Shown one piece after another: positions 1 through 12,365 of a DNA stretch of 64,000 nt. This stretch comes from Druceiella hillmani. Its lineage: Eukaryota; Arthropoda; Insecta; Lepidoptera; Hepialidae. The stretch is taken from positions 14,821,501 to 14,885,500 of the forward strand of contig JAYKKI010000032.1 in NCBI GenBank assembly GCA_039881145.1, read 5' to 3'. The position numbers and the translations under genes were made by a program. Every line of letters starts with the position of its first letter. The first letter of the stretch is position 1. Below the pieces are notes generated by a model. It ran no database searches, was not told the DNA's origin, and saw only the letters and a list, made by a program, of their open reading frames with translations.

Positions 1-190
1 TACTTTCTTTTTGAACTAGGCTGTTATGAAATAGGTAGATTTTACTTTCTTTTTTAAATAGGCTGTTATGAAATAGGTAGGTTTTACTTTCTTTTTGAAA
101 TAGGCTGTTATGAAATAGGTAGGTTTTACTTTCTTTTTAAAATAGGCTGTTATGAAATAGGTAGGTTTTACTTTCTTTTTGAACTAGACG
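1..190. repeat. Minisatellite, 42 bp unit, about 4.5 copies
   Basis: Head-to-tail copies of a 42 bp unit containing AATAGGCTGTTATGAAATAGG followed by a TTTTACTTTCTTTTT tract. Units differ at only a few bases. The array runs off the left edge, so its true length is unknown. No coding role is visible. Confidence 0.93.
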
Positions 191-872
191 AAAATAAAAT
201 TGATTAGTCACTTTCACGTGCGTTTTACTATTTCTTATGAACTATTAAGTTAAGACACGCATACATTTTTACATAGACAAAACTACTACTTATCCTGGGG
301 TTTTTTGTATAACACGTAACCATTTTTATTTAATTTTTCTTACAGTGCTTTTCATATTTTAGCTTTGGTATATCTTATATTATTTCTTACTAGCTATTCC
401 AGCGACTTCGTACGCGCAGATCCTTGACTTTTTTTTTATAAATGTGCTCCTAACTTTAAACTATATTCAAAACAAAGTAAAAAGAAATCAAAGAAAATAA
501 AAAAAATTTAATTAAAAGTAGATTTTGTTCAGTAATCAGATTAACTCAATGGAACTTCCCTGTAAATAATGTTAGTCGAAAAACCACCAGAAATTTGAAT
601 GAAAGATTGTTATATTGCTAAAAATGTTGACAATATATTCAAATTATAAACAAATTGAGGAAATAAAGTAATCTTATATCAAATATATTTCATAAATTCA
701 AACTGAAACACAACTGAAAAGATGTCTGCTTTAATGTCTTTGCCCGCCTTCGGGTTGCCTGCTCAAGTACCACTACCCCTCCCGCACTGCTCCATATTTC
801 ACCTCTGTCCACTACCATATAGCCAAAATATGGTCGGTCGGAAAATTTCTTCACGTGATTTAAGAAATATGT

Positions 873-887
873 AGCGCCATCTATTGG
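873..887 (-). promoter_or_regulatory. CTCF-like motif
   Basis: On the minus strand the 15 bases read CCAATAGATGGCGCT, which fits the Drosophila CTCF consensus CCASYAGRKGGCGCY at all but one position. The match is seen; function is not shown. Similar strings occur inside insect mobile repeats (a weaker version is at about 55,885), so it may be carried by a transposon. Confidence 0.3.
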
Positions 888-896
888 TGTACATAG

Positions 897-926
897 GTAC
901 CCTATACACGTTAGTGTATAGGGTAC
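897..926. repeat. Perfect 13 bp inverted repeat, 4 nt loop
   Basis: Arms 897-909 and 914-926 (GTACCCTATACAC and its exact reverse complement) flank the loop GTTA. It lies 10 bp from the CTCF-like motif. It could be a hairpin end of a small element or a palindromic protein site. Confidence 0.85.
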
Positions 927-1080
927 AATGCAAATGCAAAACAAACAAATTTTTTAAAATATTTGTCATATTTTCCTATTGCGTGAACCGAATTGCGATG
1001 AAATAAAAAACTGAATGTTACTTCAAGTTAACGCCTACACTTTGGTAATTTTGGTCCTATACCCTCCATCCGAATTGAAC

Positions 1081-1930
1081 TCTTTTTCTTCTCTTGTACG
1101 AGAAAACATACAAACAGATAAAAAACCCAAAAATTATCTTAATGCCAGATAAAGAATAAGTTGCAGAATAATACATTCTGTCACTTATACTTTATTACCA
1201 ATTGTTTTTTTGTAAATATTTTCAATATTCAAGCACGCGAAATTTATAATTTTATTATATTTACAGATTAAAATGTGTCTTTTTAAGCTTGTTTTCAGAC
1301 AGTTAATCATATTCAAAATTTAGTGAACTTACTTTCTTGAAACCATGCGCCAAAGAAAAGAAATATTGGTAAACTAAAGTAATATTTGACACCAGTAGAA
1401 TTAAAAAATCTACTGGTGTCAAATATTACTAAAGATGATATTTGAAGTTTCCGAATTTTTTTTTCAAACCATCCTCTCGTTGTGGACGTCTGAATGTCCG
1501 GACTACCTCTAGCAGGTTGTAGGCTCGCGTAGGCATTATCTGCATGAGCAAACACACAAACAGACAAAAATTCCAAGAATTATCGTAATGCGAGGTAAAG
1601 GATAATTGACAGAATAATGCATTCTGTCCCTTATATTTCATTACCCCTAATTGTTTTTTTGTAAATATTTTCAATATGTAAGCACGCGAAGTTTAGAGTT
1701 ATATTATATTTATAGATTAAAATCGTTTTTTAAGCTTGTTTTCAGACAAATCATTATATTCAAAATTTAGTGACACTTAATTACTTTCTTGAAAAAATTT
1801 TCATAAGTGCCAAGAAAAAGAAATATTGGTAAATTAAAGTAATATTTGACATCAGTAAAATTTTTAGGTAAAGAGAATATTTTCAGTTCGTGAAATTTTT
1901 TTTCAAACATACCTCTCTCGTTGTGGGTGT
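1081..1930. repeat. Two diverged tandem copies of a dispersed repeat
   Basis: Copy 1 (about 1,090-1,480) and copy 2 (about 1,545-1,925) align over about 380 bp. Both carry CAAACAGA..AAAA, then TTTTTTTGTAAATATTTTCA, then ATTATATTTAYAGATTAAAA. Related tails recur at 26,155-26,340 and 28,000-28,195. The layout resembles the 3' part of the insect repeat headed by CTAGCTGTGCCCGCG (see 55,050-56,165). The class of this element is not certain. Confidence 0.7.
1378..1430. repeat. Perfect 22 bp inverted repeat, 9 nt loop
   Basis: Arms 1,378-1,399 and 1,409-1,430 are exact reverse complements (AGTAATATTTGACACCAGTA..). The left arm is present in the second tandem copy (about 1,838-1,859) but the right arm is not, so the right arm arose as an inverted duplication in this copy alone. 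Confidence 0.92.
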
Positions 1931-2720
1931 CTGAATCTGCCTGTGCAAGCTTTCATGGTAAAAAATAAACATCGTATAGCTTGTGAGTAGGCTGCAGTAA
2001 ATATTTATATACTCAAATTATAACTTCTGCCACCGAATATTATCGAAATTAGCTGGAAACAAATGAAACCAGAACCTAAGTAAGATGCAGACTTTTAAAT
2101 TGGTACTAAGCTAATGATATTTATTGAGGAAGTATTTTAGTAATGTCATGTTTACCGTTATTATTGATCGCTATTAAAAATAGCAACGTATATGGTTACA
2201 CGTCTATTTACTTCCTATCGTTTATATTCTTTTTTGGTTATTTAATTATAGAATTGCAATGAGTAAACGACTTATCATATTTACGAATAAAAAATCATAT
2301 ACTTATAACGTCAATTCGTCTATAAACTAATTTCTTTATTAAACTTTCTAATTAAACTTATTTTTTCACTATAAGTATTTATGTAATTTAGTTTTCAAAT
2401 GTTTTTAAGTTAATTGATTGATTTTTGAAAACAATATATTATTTTATAGTTAATTCGCGATAATTTATCACCATTTTACATAATAGTTGTAAAATTTGTG
2501 TTTCGAGGGTACTACTTTAAGACACAAGATACCTTATAAAGTGCCAAACACATATTTTTTTTATTTAACAAGACAAGTAAAACTAACGTTTAGAACTACA
2601 TTACTTCATTAGAAGTTTTTTTAAGATATTGTGGCGAGGAAAAGACTTACAATTTTATCACGTCCAGCCTTGCAATTTATACAATTCTACACTTATATGT
2701 ATGAGATTATTTATTAGGTC
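1931..2720. other. A+T-rich DNA, nothing recognised
   Basis: Runs of A and T with no open frame of note, no tandem array and no repeat match that I can see. Confidence 0.6.
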
Positions 2721-2724
2721 CTTC

Positions 2725-3610
2725 AGATGGATATTTCAATTAATATGTAGCAAATTCCCCTAATATAAAGCAGATATCTCAATTAATATAGAGTAAAATC
2801 AACTAACAGATAGCAGATATCCAAATTAATATAGAGCAAAATCCACTAATAGATAACAGATATCTCAATTAATATAGGGTAAAATCCACTAATAGATATC
2901 ATATATAATAGATAAATTAATAATAGAATAGATAGATATAATAGATAGCACATATCTCAATTAATATAGAACAAAATCTACTAATAAATAGTAGATATCT
3001 CACTTAATATAGAGCGAAATCCACTAATAGATAGAAGATATGTCAATTAATATAGAACAAAATGAACTAATAGATAGCAGATATCTCAATTAATATAGAA
3101 CAAATCAACTAATAGCAGATATCTCAATTAATATAGAATAAAATCCACTAATTTATAGCAGATATGCCAATTAATATAGAACAAAATCAACTACTAAATT
3201 GCAGTTATCTCAAATAATAAAGATCAAAATCCATTAATGGATAGCAGATATCTCAATTAATATAGAACAATATCAACTAATCGAAAGCAGATATATCAAT
3301 TAATATAGAACAAAATCCACTAAAAGGTAGCAGATGTCTCAATTAATATAGAACAAAATCCACTAATAGGTAGCAGATATTTCAATTAATATAGAGCAAA
3401 ATCAACTGATAGATAGCAGATGTCCCAATTAATATGTATCACAATCAACTAATGTGAATTAAAATCAGTATAAATAAATTACTAAGAGATAGGTAGTAGA
3501 TATATCTATTAACATATAATTAAGTCATTAAATATGCAGAAGATATCACAATTAATATGTAACGAAATTAATTAATAGGTAACAATATCATTTAATATGT
3601 AGTAAAAATA
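2725..3610. repeat. Minisatellite, about 43 bp unit, about 20 copies
   Basis: The unit contains GCAGATATCTCAATTAATAT then AGAACAAAATCCACTAATAG. Spacing between successive GATATC motifs is 43 bp where measured (2,771, 2,814, 2,857). Around 2,895-2,945 the array is interrupted by a GATAGATA-like degenerate stretch. Copies toward the right end are more diverged. Confidence 0.93.
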
Positions 3611-3810
3611 TAAATTAATACATAGTATACATACAAAGTGAAAACCACAAAAATTATTTTGTATACACATCCCATCGAATGGAGACATCATTAAGAAAAT
3701 GTTTCAGAATTATATTAAAATTCTATTTAACACATTAAATTTTAAGTTCCGTTTTTTAAATATTAAATTTGAAAATGACTTATTTCATTATTTTTAAACC
3801 GTGTACTTTA

Positions 3811-4787
3811 AAATATCTAAAGAAATTATCAGTAACTTATTAGATATTACCAGTAAAGCGGGTATTATTGGGATAATTTACTTTATGTAAATGTTTCTTC
3901 GTACCAGAAATAACGGGGCATTATATCATACTAATTTATCAACAAGACATTTTAGTACTTGGAAGTGATCCCATTTTTATCGGAACATGGCTAGAGAGCA
4001 TTTCAGAATCATTTTAAAATCTGGTGACGAGCAGACTAACAATTTTAACAATAATAAACGGAACTAACAGCGCCTAAACCTCAATTTCCTAGAAGGGTAA
4101 TTAGATTCGCAAACAACCGCCGTAGTGACAAAATATCTGAAGAAATTATCTGTAACTTATATATTAACAGTAAGGTGAAGATTATTTGGATAATTTACTT
4201 AATGTAAATGTTTCTTCGTTTATACCTCTACGCTATATCTTATCAGAAATAACAGGGCATTGCATCATGCTAATTTATCAACAATACTTTTAAGAACTTG
4301 GAAAGCATTTCAATTTCCACCAGAGAAATTTTGAAAAACTGGTGACAATAGACTAACAATAATTTTAACAATAATAAAAGGAACTAACAGCGCCTAACCA
4401 TCAATTCTCCTATAGGGGTAATTAGATTAGCAAACAACCGCCGTCGTGACAAAATATCTAAAGAAATTATCTGTAACTTATATATTAACAGTAAAGTGGG
4501 TATTATTTGGATAATTTACTTTATGTAAATGTTTCTTCATTTATACCTCTACGCTATATCTCACCAGAAATAAGACCCAATTACATAATTTTTTAGAACT
4601 TGGTAGTAATTCCATTTTCACGGAACATGACTTGAAAACATTTCAATTTCCACTAGAGAAGTGATTAAAATCTGGTGTCGAATAGACTAACAATAATTTT
4701 AACAATAACAAACGGAACTAACAGCGTCTAAACGTGAATTCCCCTAGAAGGGTAATTAGATTCGCAAACAACTGAAGTCGCGACAAA
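3811..4787. repeat. Three tandem copies of a 320 bp unit
   Basis: AAATATCTRAAGAAATTATC recurs at 3,811, 4,131 and 4,452, and each unit ends near CGCAAACAACYGNMGTCGTGAC. The first copy lacks about 25 bp after GTTTCTTCG that the other two have. The third is followed by a G+C-elevated island. No coding potential is conserved between copies. Confidence 0.92.
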
Positions 4788-5110
4788 GCGCCACGCGGCT
4801 CCATATTGAAATGACATCAATTACGAGTATTATTGTTGCGGGCGGTCCGCCTTATTGGAAGCGGGGCCCGAACCAATCTGGGGTTGCGTCGAGTAATTAC
4901 AAAACGATGACAAACACAAAAAATAAATACATTTATTCCGTCGCAACAATTTCCTGTTGCCATCGGGGACATTAATTTGCGGTCAACTAGTCGCGTCAGT
5001 TGGCGTCTCCCCCGAGTTTGTGCGCCGTCAGTTTGTTTGTTTGCATGTATGAACGAATGTTTGCTTGTGTAGATGTCGACTTGTGTGCAGTTATGAATTT
5101 GCGGAATCAA
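4788..5110. other. G+C-elevated island, candidate conserved non-coding element
   Basis: Clearly less A+T-rich than its surroundings, with GGGCGGTCCGCC and GGAAGCGGGGCCCG near 4,840-4,870. It contains a direct echo of CGTCGCAACAA and TGCGTCGAGTAA. The minus-strand frame over 4,817-5,110 does not begin with ATG and resembles no family I know. It directly abuts the 320 bp array. It could be a regulatory element, an old exon or a transposon remnant. Confidence 0.3.
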
Positions 5111-6486
5111 TTTTTTCGGTTATGTGTTTTTTTTGTTACGTCGCGAGTATACTTCTAAAATTACGTGATATGAATCATAAAGATAAGGTCAATGAATTGA
5201 TTAACTTTTTCATTGCCAATTTAAAGATATTATCAAATGTTTCTATAAGTTCACCTTGACCTTATTGTCGTAGGATAAATCTACGTTAACCGATAAGGAA
5301 AAAATATTAGTTTTATAGGATAATTCAATTAAGTTTAGTGAATTTATAAAAATAAAATAAATTAAAATTTCCGTGAATGGTAATAGATGAAAACAAATAC
5401 AACTACTCCAAAGTGTTAATAATAATGAGAAAAGTAAGGCTGAACTAAGTGATTATCGGAATTATGAATAAGTTTCTTGAAAAGCACTTGTAAACGTTTG
5501 TAGAAGAAAAGATCCACTTGATATTAATGTTTTGTAGCTTAAACAGGAAATAAATATTAGTAGTAGTATATTTGTAAATAAGGGGATATAAAAGCCTTTT
5601 AGAGCTTAAGTTCTTATTTTTGAGCTCTACGGGTCTTTTTCAAAATATTAATACAAGGGTAAATATAATTAGATGGCATTTCATGTTCAAAGTTATGATA
5701 CTATTTTATAAAGTTGCAAACATACTTCGAGGTCTGCAACAAGCTCAAAACATTAGCTATATAATATAGCAAAAGTAATTTTTGTTTGTTATAAAAAAAA
5801 ACATAACGTTAATTCTTAGAAAATATTTGATACCTCCATAAAAACAATATTAAATGTATCACACTGTTTTGATTTATTTAAAAGAAGTGTAGAATATACC
5901 TAAAGTCAGTGTTTTACTTCTCTGTTTAGTAAGTAATTTTTACTATATTATACTGATGAAAAATTAAGATTAAACACGTGAAAATTGTTTTTGCATGATT
6001 TTGAAAAACAAACAATAATTATTTGTTAATTTCAATAATTTTCAAAAATATTTATCGGTATCATCAACACTTAAAGATCAGTAGTTATTTATAAAAAAAA
6101 TAGTTATGAAACTTTTCAGTATTCAGGAGTTTTTCATATTATCAGCGTCTGAAGAACTCCAGTTCAAAATTTTATTTGTTTAAAGCTTTATATGAATACA
6201 TTACTCATAAATACGTATAAACGCTTTTTAATTATATTCTAAATTTTCGTTAATATATGTGTTATTTTAAAAAACAGTATAATTAATTGAAGAATAACAA
6301 CTAATTATGAATTATTATTACCAATAGAATCAAAACAAGATTTTACAATCTTCTTATATTCCTTTAAAAACAATTTAAAACTGTACGCTTTTTAACATGA
6401 CTCACTCTTTTTATTAGAACAATACATGCAATTAATTATTCAATAAGCCTTATCCCTTTATCATAAACATACTATTACACAATAAC
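5111..6486. other. A+T-rich DNA, nothing recognised
   Basis: No open frame with protein-like composition and no tandem repeat seen. Confidence 0.6.
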
Positions 6487-6582
6487 ATTTGTTGGTTTTG
6501 TATATCAACTATATGCGCAATACTATTTGTTGGCTTTGTGTATCAACTATATACGCAATACTATTTGTTGGCTTTGTGTATC
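6487..6582. repeat. Minisatellite, 38 bp unit, 2.5 copies
   Basis: ATTTGTTGGYTTTGTRTATC starts at 6,487, 6,525 and 6,563, an exact 38 bp period, with few mismatches. Confidence 0.9.
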
Positions 6583-8748
6583 AGCGCGAAGTAGTTTAAA
6601 AATTCAAAGAATCGAATGTCTTATTATTTTTATATTATAAAAGAACAGTGTCTCATATATGCGTTTATGCTAACATTCTCTGTCATATAGCGCCTTTCAA
6701 ATCCTTACGGGACTTTTGAAATGTGACGCTTTGACCCATTCAATTGACACAATCAGATAGGTAATAACGTCGGCTTGAATTGGTTCATGGAACATTGCCG
6801 CGTTGGATGGAGGTAATAGATGTTAGATATGTGAATGCATTTTATTTTTAAATCTATAAACTTGGCCTCTTGATACTTGTTACAGAGCAAGTGTAATACC
6901 AGAAACTGTACAGCAAGTGTTATACCAACAGCTCGAGTAGTTTATATAATTACTAATCCCGTCATTCCTAAATATGGGTACTTTTACACGCGTAAAAATA
7001 CTCACGTGTTTTTTTTTTTAATTTTACAATATATTTTTATAACATGCGCTTGTAAAGTTAAATAGAGAAAACTGTAGTCAGGTACCTACTCGTATAGTTT
7101 AGAGCAACTTAAATGTCAATAATTGTTTTAAAACTCACTACGCAGGTTTCATTTAGTGTATATTTCACATATCTACATAAATAGATACATTTAAATATGT
7201 GAAGTGAAACTTATTTGGCGACGTTAAAATTGTGTAATGCTTAAAAAAACAAATGCCTAACATATCCTGCCGGCGGCGAAATCAGCCAAGAGCAAGCAGG
7301 CTCGAGAATATTGAAAAGTGAATTGTAAATTATTAAATGATATTACCGTTAAGAAGTTTCATGTTATCCGTAAGTTTATACACGTGAGGGTTCTCATATT
7401 TTTTAACTATCAACATTTTTTAACAATTTATTATAGAATAATTAACTTAAATGGAAAGAAGGTTATTGTCAACGTTTAGATAACGGGAGTGTCTATTTTA
7501 CAATAAGTGCTTGTTACTAATAATTTAGTAGTTTTTTCGTCAGTACAATATAAACAAACGAACAAATATGGTCAAACAATCATTAGGCTCTCATAAAAAT
7601 TATCTATGCTGGAGGTGGTATTTTAGGCCATGTTAGTCGAGGAAGATTTCGGTTCCGAAACATTTTTCATGAATTTTTTCACTTAGTAAAACAGTTAACT
7701 TCCATTAATAAACTTCATTATTTATTTTATCGCCTTGTTGTTATTTGTATGTTCAGTAAGACGTTTGTAAAATAGATATAGAAAATAGTTATCCTATTTT
7801 AAAGTTATAATTATTTATAAAAATGCAAAATGATGATTTTACCACATGCAAAGTGACGGCGCGGTATCTGTGATGTAACTTTACTTAGAGTCACCTAAAT
7901 AATAATTTTGTTACTTAATACCTTATTTATTTGATAATCATATATATATTTGAAATGATTTATCTATTGTAAATTATTGATTACTGGTAAAAAACCGTAA
8001 ATTAAGCTTTCAACATTTATTCGTAAAATATAAGAATTAAATCAGGCAACAGTGCTTTTTTAATTATGGATATATAACACGTATGTAAACAAAATACAAG
8101 CTTATAATTAGTATATAATTTAAGCTTTTAAGCTCAATTCGAACAAATGAAAAAAATTAAATGGCCATTTTAGAATAAGAATAACACAAGCTAATAAAAC
8201 ACTCAATAAACATATCAAATAAAGCAGTGAAGAATACTTATATGTTTTATGTGATTTAAGCAAGTGCATACTGCAGCCGACCTCGGTGCATAACATATAT
8301 TTTTTAAGATAAATATATTGTAATTAAATTGCCTTGATTTTTCGTTGTAAATATTAAAAATGTGCCACAATTGCCATTAGCACACTTTTTAAAGTAAAAA
8401 GAAGTAGGAACGGAACATATTATAATTAAAAAAAGTATAATATTATATTTAAAACTCACATACTTTGCAGGAATCTGCCTAAAAATACACTAATTTACGT
8501 GTTTACTTAATTTTTAGAATTATTGCTTTAAAATAGTTTTCAGGTCCTCAAAAAGAAAAATAAAACAAACATAAGTTTTTATAATCACAAAATAATTAGC
8601 TGTGGTAGGATAGATATTTTGTTAAAATAAACTAAAGGCGCATTTCGTTTCCCATTGGAAACCGGAAGCACTCCCCAACCATTTTTTTTTCTGTATTTAA
8701 AAGTTTTAAAAATATTTTTCAAATGTACTCTAATATCCATATTTCGTT
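6583..8748. other. A+T-rich DNA with a weak island
   Basis: Mostly A+T-rich. About 6,675-6,815 is more balanced (GCGCCTTTCAAATCC, GACGCTTTGACCC) and may be a conserved element. A short G+C patch is at 7,268-7,305. No gene recognised. Confidence 0.5.
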
Positions 8749-9083
8749 CTAATTTAATCGTATAATTCTGTAATCGTACAATTAATCTAATTTAATCGTA
8801 CAATTCTCCAATATATAATTTTGTAATCGTCCAATTAATACTAATTTAATCGTAAAATTCTGTAATCGTACAATTAATCTAATTTAATCGTACAATTCTC
8901 TATTGTATGGTTTTGTAATCGTCCAATTAATACTAATTTAATCGTATAATTCTGTAATCGTACAATTAATCTAATTTAATAGTACAATTCTCCAATATAT
9001 AATTTTGTAATCGTCCAATTAATACTAATTTAATCGTAAAATTCTGTAATATACAATTCTGTAATCGTACAATTCAGTAATGT
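8749..9083. repeat. Minisatellite, 92 bp unit, about 3.6 copies
   Basis: CCAATTAATACTAATTTAAT recurs at 8,831, 8,923 and 9,015, an exact 92 bp period. Each unit is built of two or three shorter TAATCGTACAATT-type subunits, so an older period of about 23 to 46 bp underlies it. Confidence 0.92.
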
Positions 9084-9524
9084 TATACAGAGATCGATAT
9101 ACATATGGTAACAATGTGATTAACAAAAATGATTTTGTGCATGAAACCGAGCAGAAAATGATAAAGAACTACAAGATCATTTTTAAACCTTTTTTGACAA
9201 AATGTTACTCGTGAAATCTTTAAAATACTTTGCAATAAATTAATTTCACGCGATATCAAATAATCACTAGAAATTACCTTAATGTGTCAATATGTAAATT
9301 ATATTAATGTTTTGTTTAAAAACAAAGTTCAAAAAAAGTAAAAAAAAACATTTCCAAAAATATTTAAATCAGTCGGAAAAATACTCAAGTATCGAACTCA
9401 AAAATCACACACGCGACACGCCAAATAGAGAATTAATGACAAAACGGCTCATCCATTTGATTGATTATTGAAACTTTCGGACAGATCTTCTTACCACCCT
9501 CTACCGTCTCACAATCGCGTGATG
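9084..9524. other. A+T-rich DNA grading into a small island
   Basis: 9,400-9,530 contains CACACGCGACACGCC, CTACCGTCTCACAATCGCG and is more balanced than its flanks. No gene recognised. Confidence 0.45.
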
Positions 9525-9998
9525 ACACACAATGACACGAATATAAAATACTTAGCGAAATAGGGGCTGTTATAGTTTGAGCGCGATGTGTAACATGTCT
9601 AAAAATCAAATTGTCAGATAATGCTAAATTTCATTATCAAGTAAAATTCATTACGTTTATTTTAAAATATTCTATTAAAGACACATATCAGTGAAACGAA
9701 TACAAAATATTTAACGAAATAGGGGCTGTTATAGAATGAGCCCGATATGTAACATGTCTAAAAATCAATATCTTGTCAGATGATACTAAAGTTCATTATC
9801 GAGTAAAATTTATTACGTTTATTTTAAAATATTCTATTAAAGACACATATCAATGAGACGAATACAAAATACTTAACGAAATAGGGGCTGTTATAGTTTG
9901 AGCGCGATGTGTAACATATCTAAAAATCAATATCTTGTCAGACGTTATTAAAGTTCATTATCGAGTAAAATTTATTATGTTTATTTTAAAATATTCTG
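9525..9998. repeat. Three tandem copies of a 160 bp unit
   Basis: TAGGGGCTGTTATAG starts at 9,561, 9,720 and 9,882. Each unit also has TGTAACATRTCTAAAAATCA and CGTTTATTTTAAAATATTCT. The third copy breaks down after about 9,998. The short core AAATAGG..CTGTTAT is also in the 1-190 array. Confidence 0.92.
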
Positions 9999-11739
9999 TA
10001 AAATTGTACGCAACATGTAACCATGTTTGTCAAAAATTTACCATAAATCATAGACAATCTGTTGTTATAAGTGGGCGAATTAAGAAAATTCGTTTGTTGT
10101 TATATGTCAAAGTACATAAATACAAGAGCAAAAGCTCGTTACAAAAGCTTCTTTATAAGCAATTTTATCTCAAACCCAATTTAATAATTAAGACTAGAAA
10201 CCATTTTACGATCGAAATTTTAAAATTATATAACATTTTTTTTATTTATTGAAAAAACGCTTACGACAGCACGCTTTCACTCTATACATTATGAACAAAA
10301 ACAATACAGTTCGGTAAAATGTATTTAGAAAATATTGAAAAAAATTGTGGAAAAATAACTGATATTTTTTTTTTTAATTTCTAATAATGTAATGCATCAA
10401 ATGACTACACGGATGTTGAAATAATAACCATCATGTTATGTACAATACATCCATTATGATAAACGAATGCGCAATATTTTATACATCATTAAATAAGAAA
10501 CACTTCTGGTAAAAAATCAGTTTTCATTTTACGATTTCTTCAAATTCTATACAGTACGTACAAATAAACTAGAAAAATATTTTTGAATTTCTCACCTCAA
10601 AAGGAAAAACTAAATCCTTATAAGAGGTCGCTTACGTGTGCCACAGCTGTTATAGTTATAGCTGTTTTTCTCATAAACCGTTGTAGCATAGTAATATAGC
10701 ATAATGACTCACACATATTTCACCAGCTAACACTCGTAAATATTTATATGGAAATTTTACGCAGTGGGGAAAGAGAAGGGGAAATCTCATTAAATTCTCG
10801 AAATATAAGTGAAAAATTCTGTAGTGTTTCAAAGAGTTAGATATAATATCCTCAAGAATATTTCCAATATACCTTAGAAAAGACTATTCATGAAATATAT
10901 GTCTAATACAGTATAATATCCCGATGTAAGTATTTAGATTAATTTATGGTGAAGATACGGCAAACAATTTGGGTTCATAAATTCTTATTAATTAGTAGTG
11001 ACATATCAAGAATAGTCCAGTATATGAAATAACATTTTAGGCAATAATATAAATACGTATTATAATTATTAGGGCATTTTCTCTACAATTTAATCTACAT
11101 AGATATTATCACACATAAATTAAAAAACACAAATATTTTTGAAACTATTACTAATATAATTAAGAATTTATATAATTAATTATTTATATTGAGAATTAAT
11201 TATATTGAGTATATAATTAATTAAGATTTTTATAAGATTCACATAACTTTTACGAACAAAAAAAGATAAAAAGGATAATACAGTTTATTGCGAGTTGCTC
11301 AGAACATAATTTGCCCCCCTCTTTGGTTATTTATATAATAAATTTGTCAAATAAAAGTGGAAGCAAATCACCTTTCAATTATAAACATTATAAAATATAC
11401 AATATACTTTGGTAACCTATGTATAACCATTAATTTAAAAGAAGCTATGAAAAAATTATTGAGAAAAAAAATGTGATAATTTCTAAAAATATGATACCCT
11501 TAAAGACTGAATGGCTTTTGAAAAATAGGTAGCCATACGCATGTTATGCGAATACGTTAGATCCCTATCGAAAGTAACCATTGAACCCATAATAAGTATA
11601 TGAATTTACTTAAATAAATCAGACTAATAACAAAAATTTTACTCTGTTCATTGAATATTTAAGCAAGATATAATGGAGTTTTTTTAAAACGATAAGAAAA
11701 GTAGCAGAACAACAAAACTGAAATTTCTTCGCCCATCGT
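9999..11739. other. A+T-rich DNA, nothing recognised
   Basis: The 105-codon open frame at 9,935-10,252 runs out of the 160 bp array and has Lys/Ile/Tyr-rich composition expected of random A+T-rich sequence. About 10,640-10,670 has a short imperfect palindrome around ACAGCTGTTATAG. Confidence 0.55.
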
Positions 11740-11838
11740 AAGAATAAAACGTGATTATATAATCATAAGAATAAAACGTGATTATATAATCATAAGAATA
11801 AAACGTGATTATATAATCATAAGAATAAAACGTGATAT
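11740..11838. repeat. Minisatellite, 27 bp unit, 3.7 copies
   Basis: AAGAATAAAACGTGATTATA recurs at 11,740, 11,767, 11,794 and 11,821. Copies are identical, implying recent expansion. Each unit contains the palindrome ATTATATAAT. Confidence 0.95.
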
Positions 11839-11907
11839 TATACTTCATCATGCAAATTATCTCTGAAATGTGTTGGCAGATTAACTGTTTTTTTTATACC
11901 GTGGAGT

Positions 11908-12110
11908 ACTGTTTATCATTTTTAATCAAGCATTGTTTGACATTTTGACACTTGTTTTACATTCAGTAACTGTTTTTTTATATCCTACAGTACTGTTTAT
12001 CATTTTGAATCAAACATTGTTTGACATTTTGATACCTTGTTTTGCATTCAGTACTGTTTATCATTTTGAATCAAGCTTCGTATGCAATTTTGACATATAC
12101 TGCTCTCTTA
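11908..12110. repeat. Irregular tandem repeat, 84 and 61 bp spacing
   Basis: ACTGTTTATCATTTTKAATC starts at 11,908, 11,992 and 12,053. The second unit lacks about 23 bp of the first. The open frame at 11,933-12,157 is just this repeat read through. Confidence 0.85.
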
Positions 12111-12365
12111 ATACCCTCCATAATGCGACTGTGTATGTGTATGTCCATGGGCAGTAAACGATCTATTGCAAACTTATAAATTAATATTAATTATCTTTGA
12201 TTTATAGTTATCTGATTAGTAGTATAATAAGGCGAAATTTATTAACTATATAAATATAATTAAATTTGTAAATTAATTAATTTTAAATTTATGGGAAACC
12301 ATATTATATCTCTTTTAATTCAAGTTATTAAAGATATTGAAGATTTACTACGTAAAATACTGGAA
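12111..12365. other. A+T-rich DNA, nothing recognised
   Basis: No feature seen apart from short AATTAATTAA-type runs. Confidence 0.6.

Larger units (their letters stand above)
191..1080. other. A+T-rich intergenic DNA with a repeat head
   Basis: No gene recognised. At 391-416 there is a degenerate head of the insect dispersed repeat (CTAGCTATTCCAGCGACTTC), matching the better copy at 55,052. From 720 to 930 base composition is more balanced and a perfect 13 bp palindrome lies at 897-926. The open frame over 690-944 does not begin with ATG and matches nothing I know. Confidence 0.6.

Noticed and set aside
11933..12157. 74-codon hydrophobic frame
   Set aside because: It reads through an irregular tandem repeat with 84 and 61 bp spacing; no family recognised.
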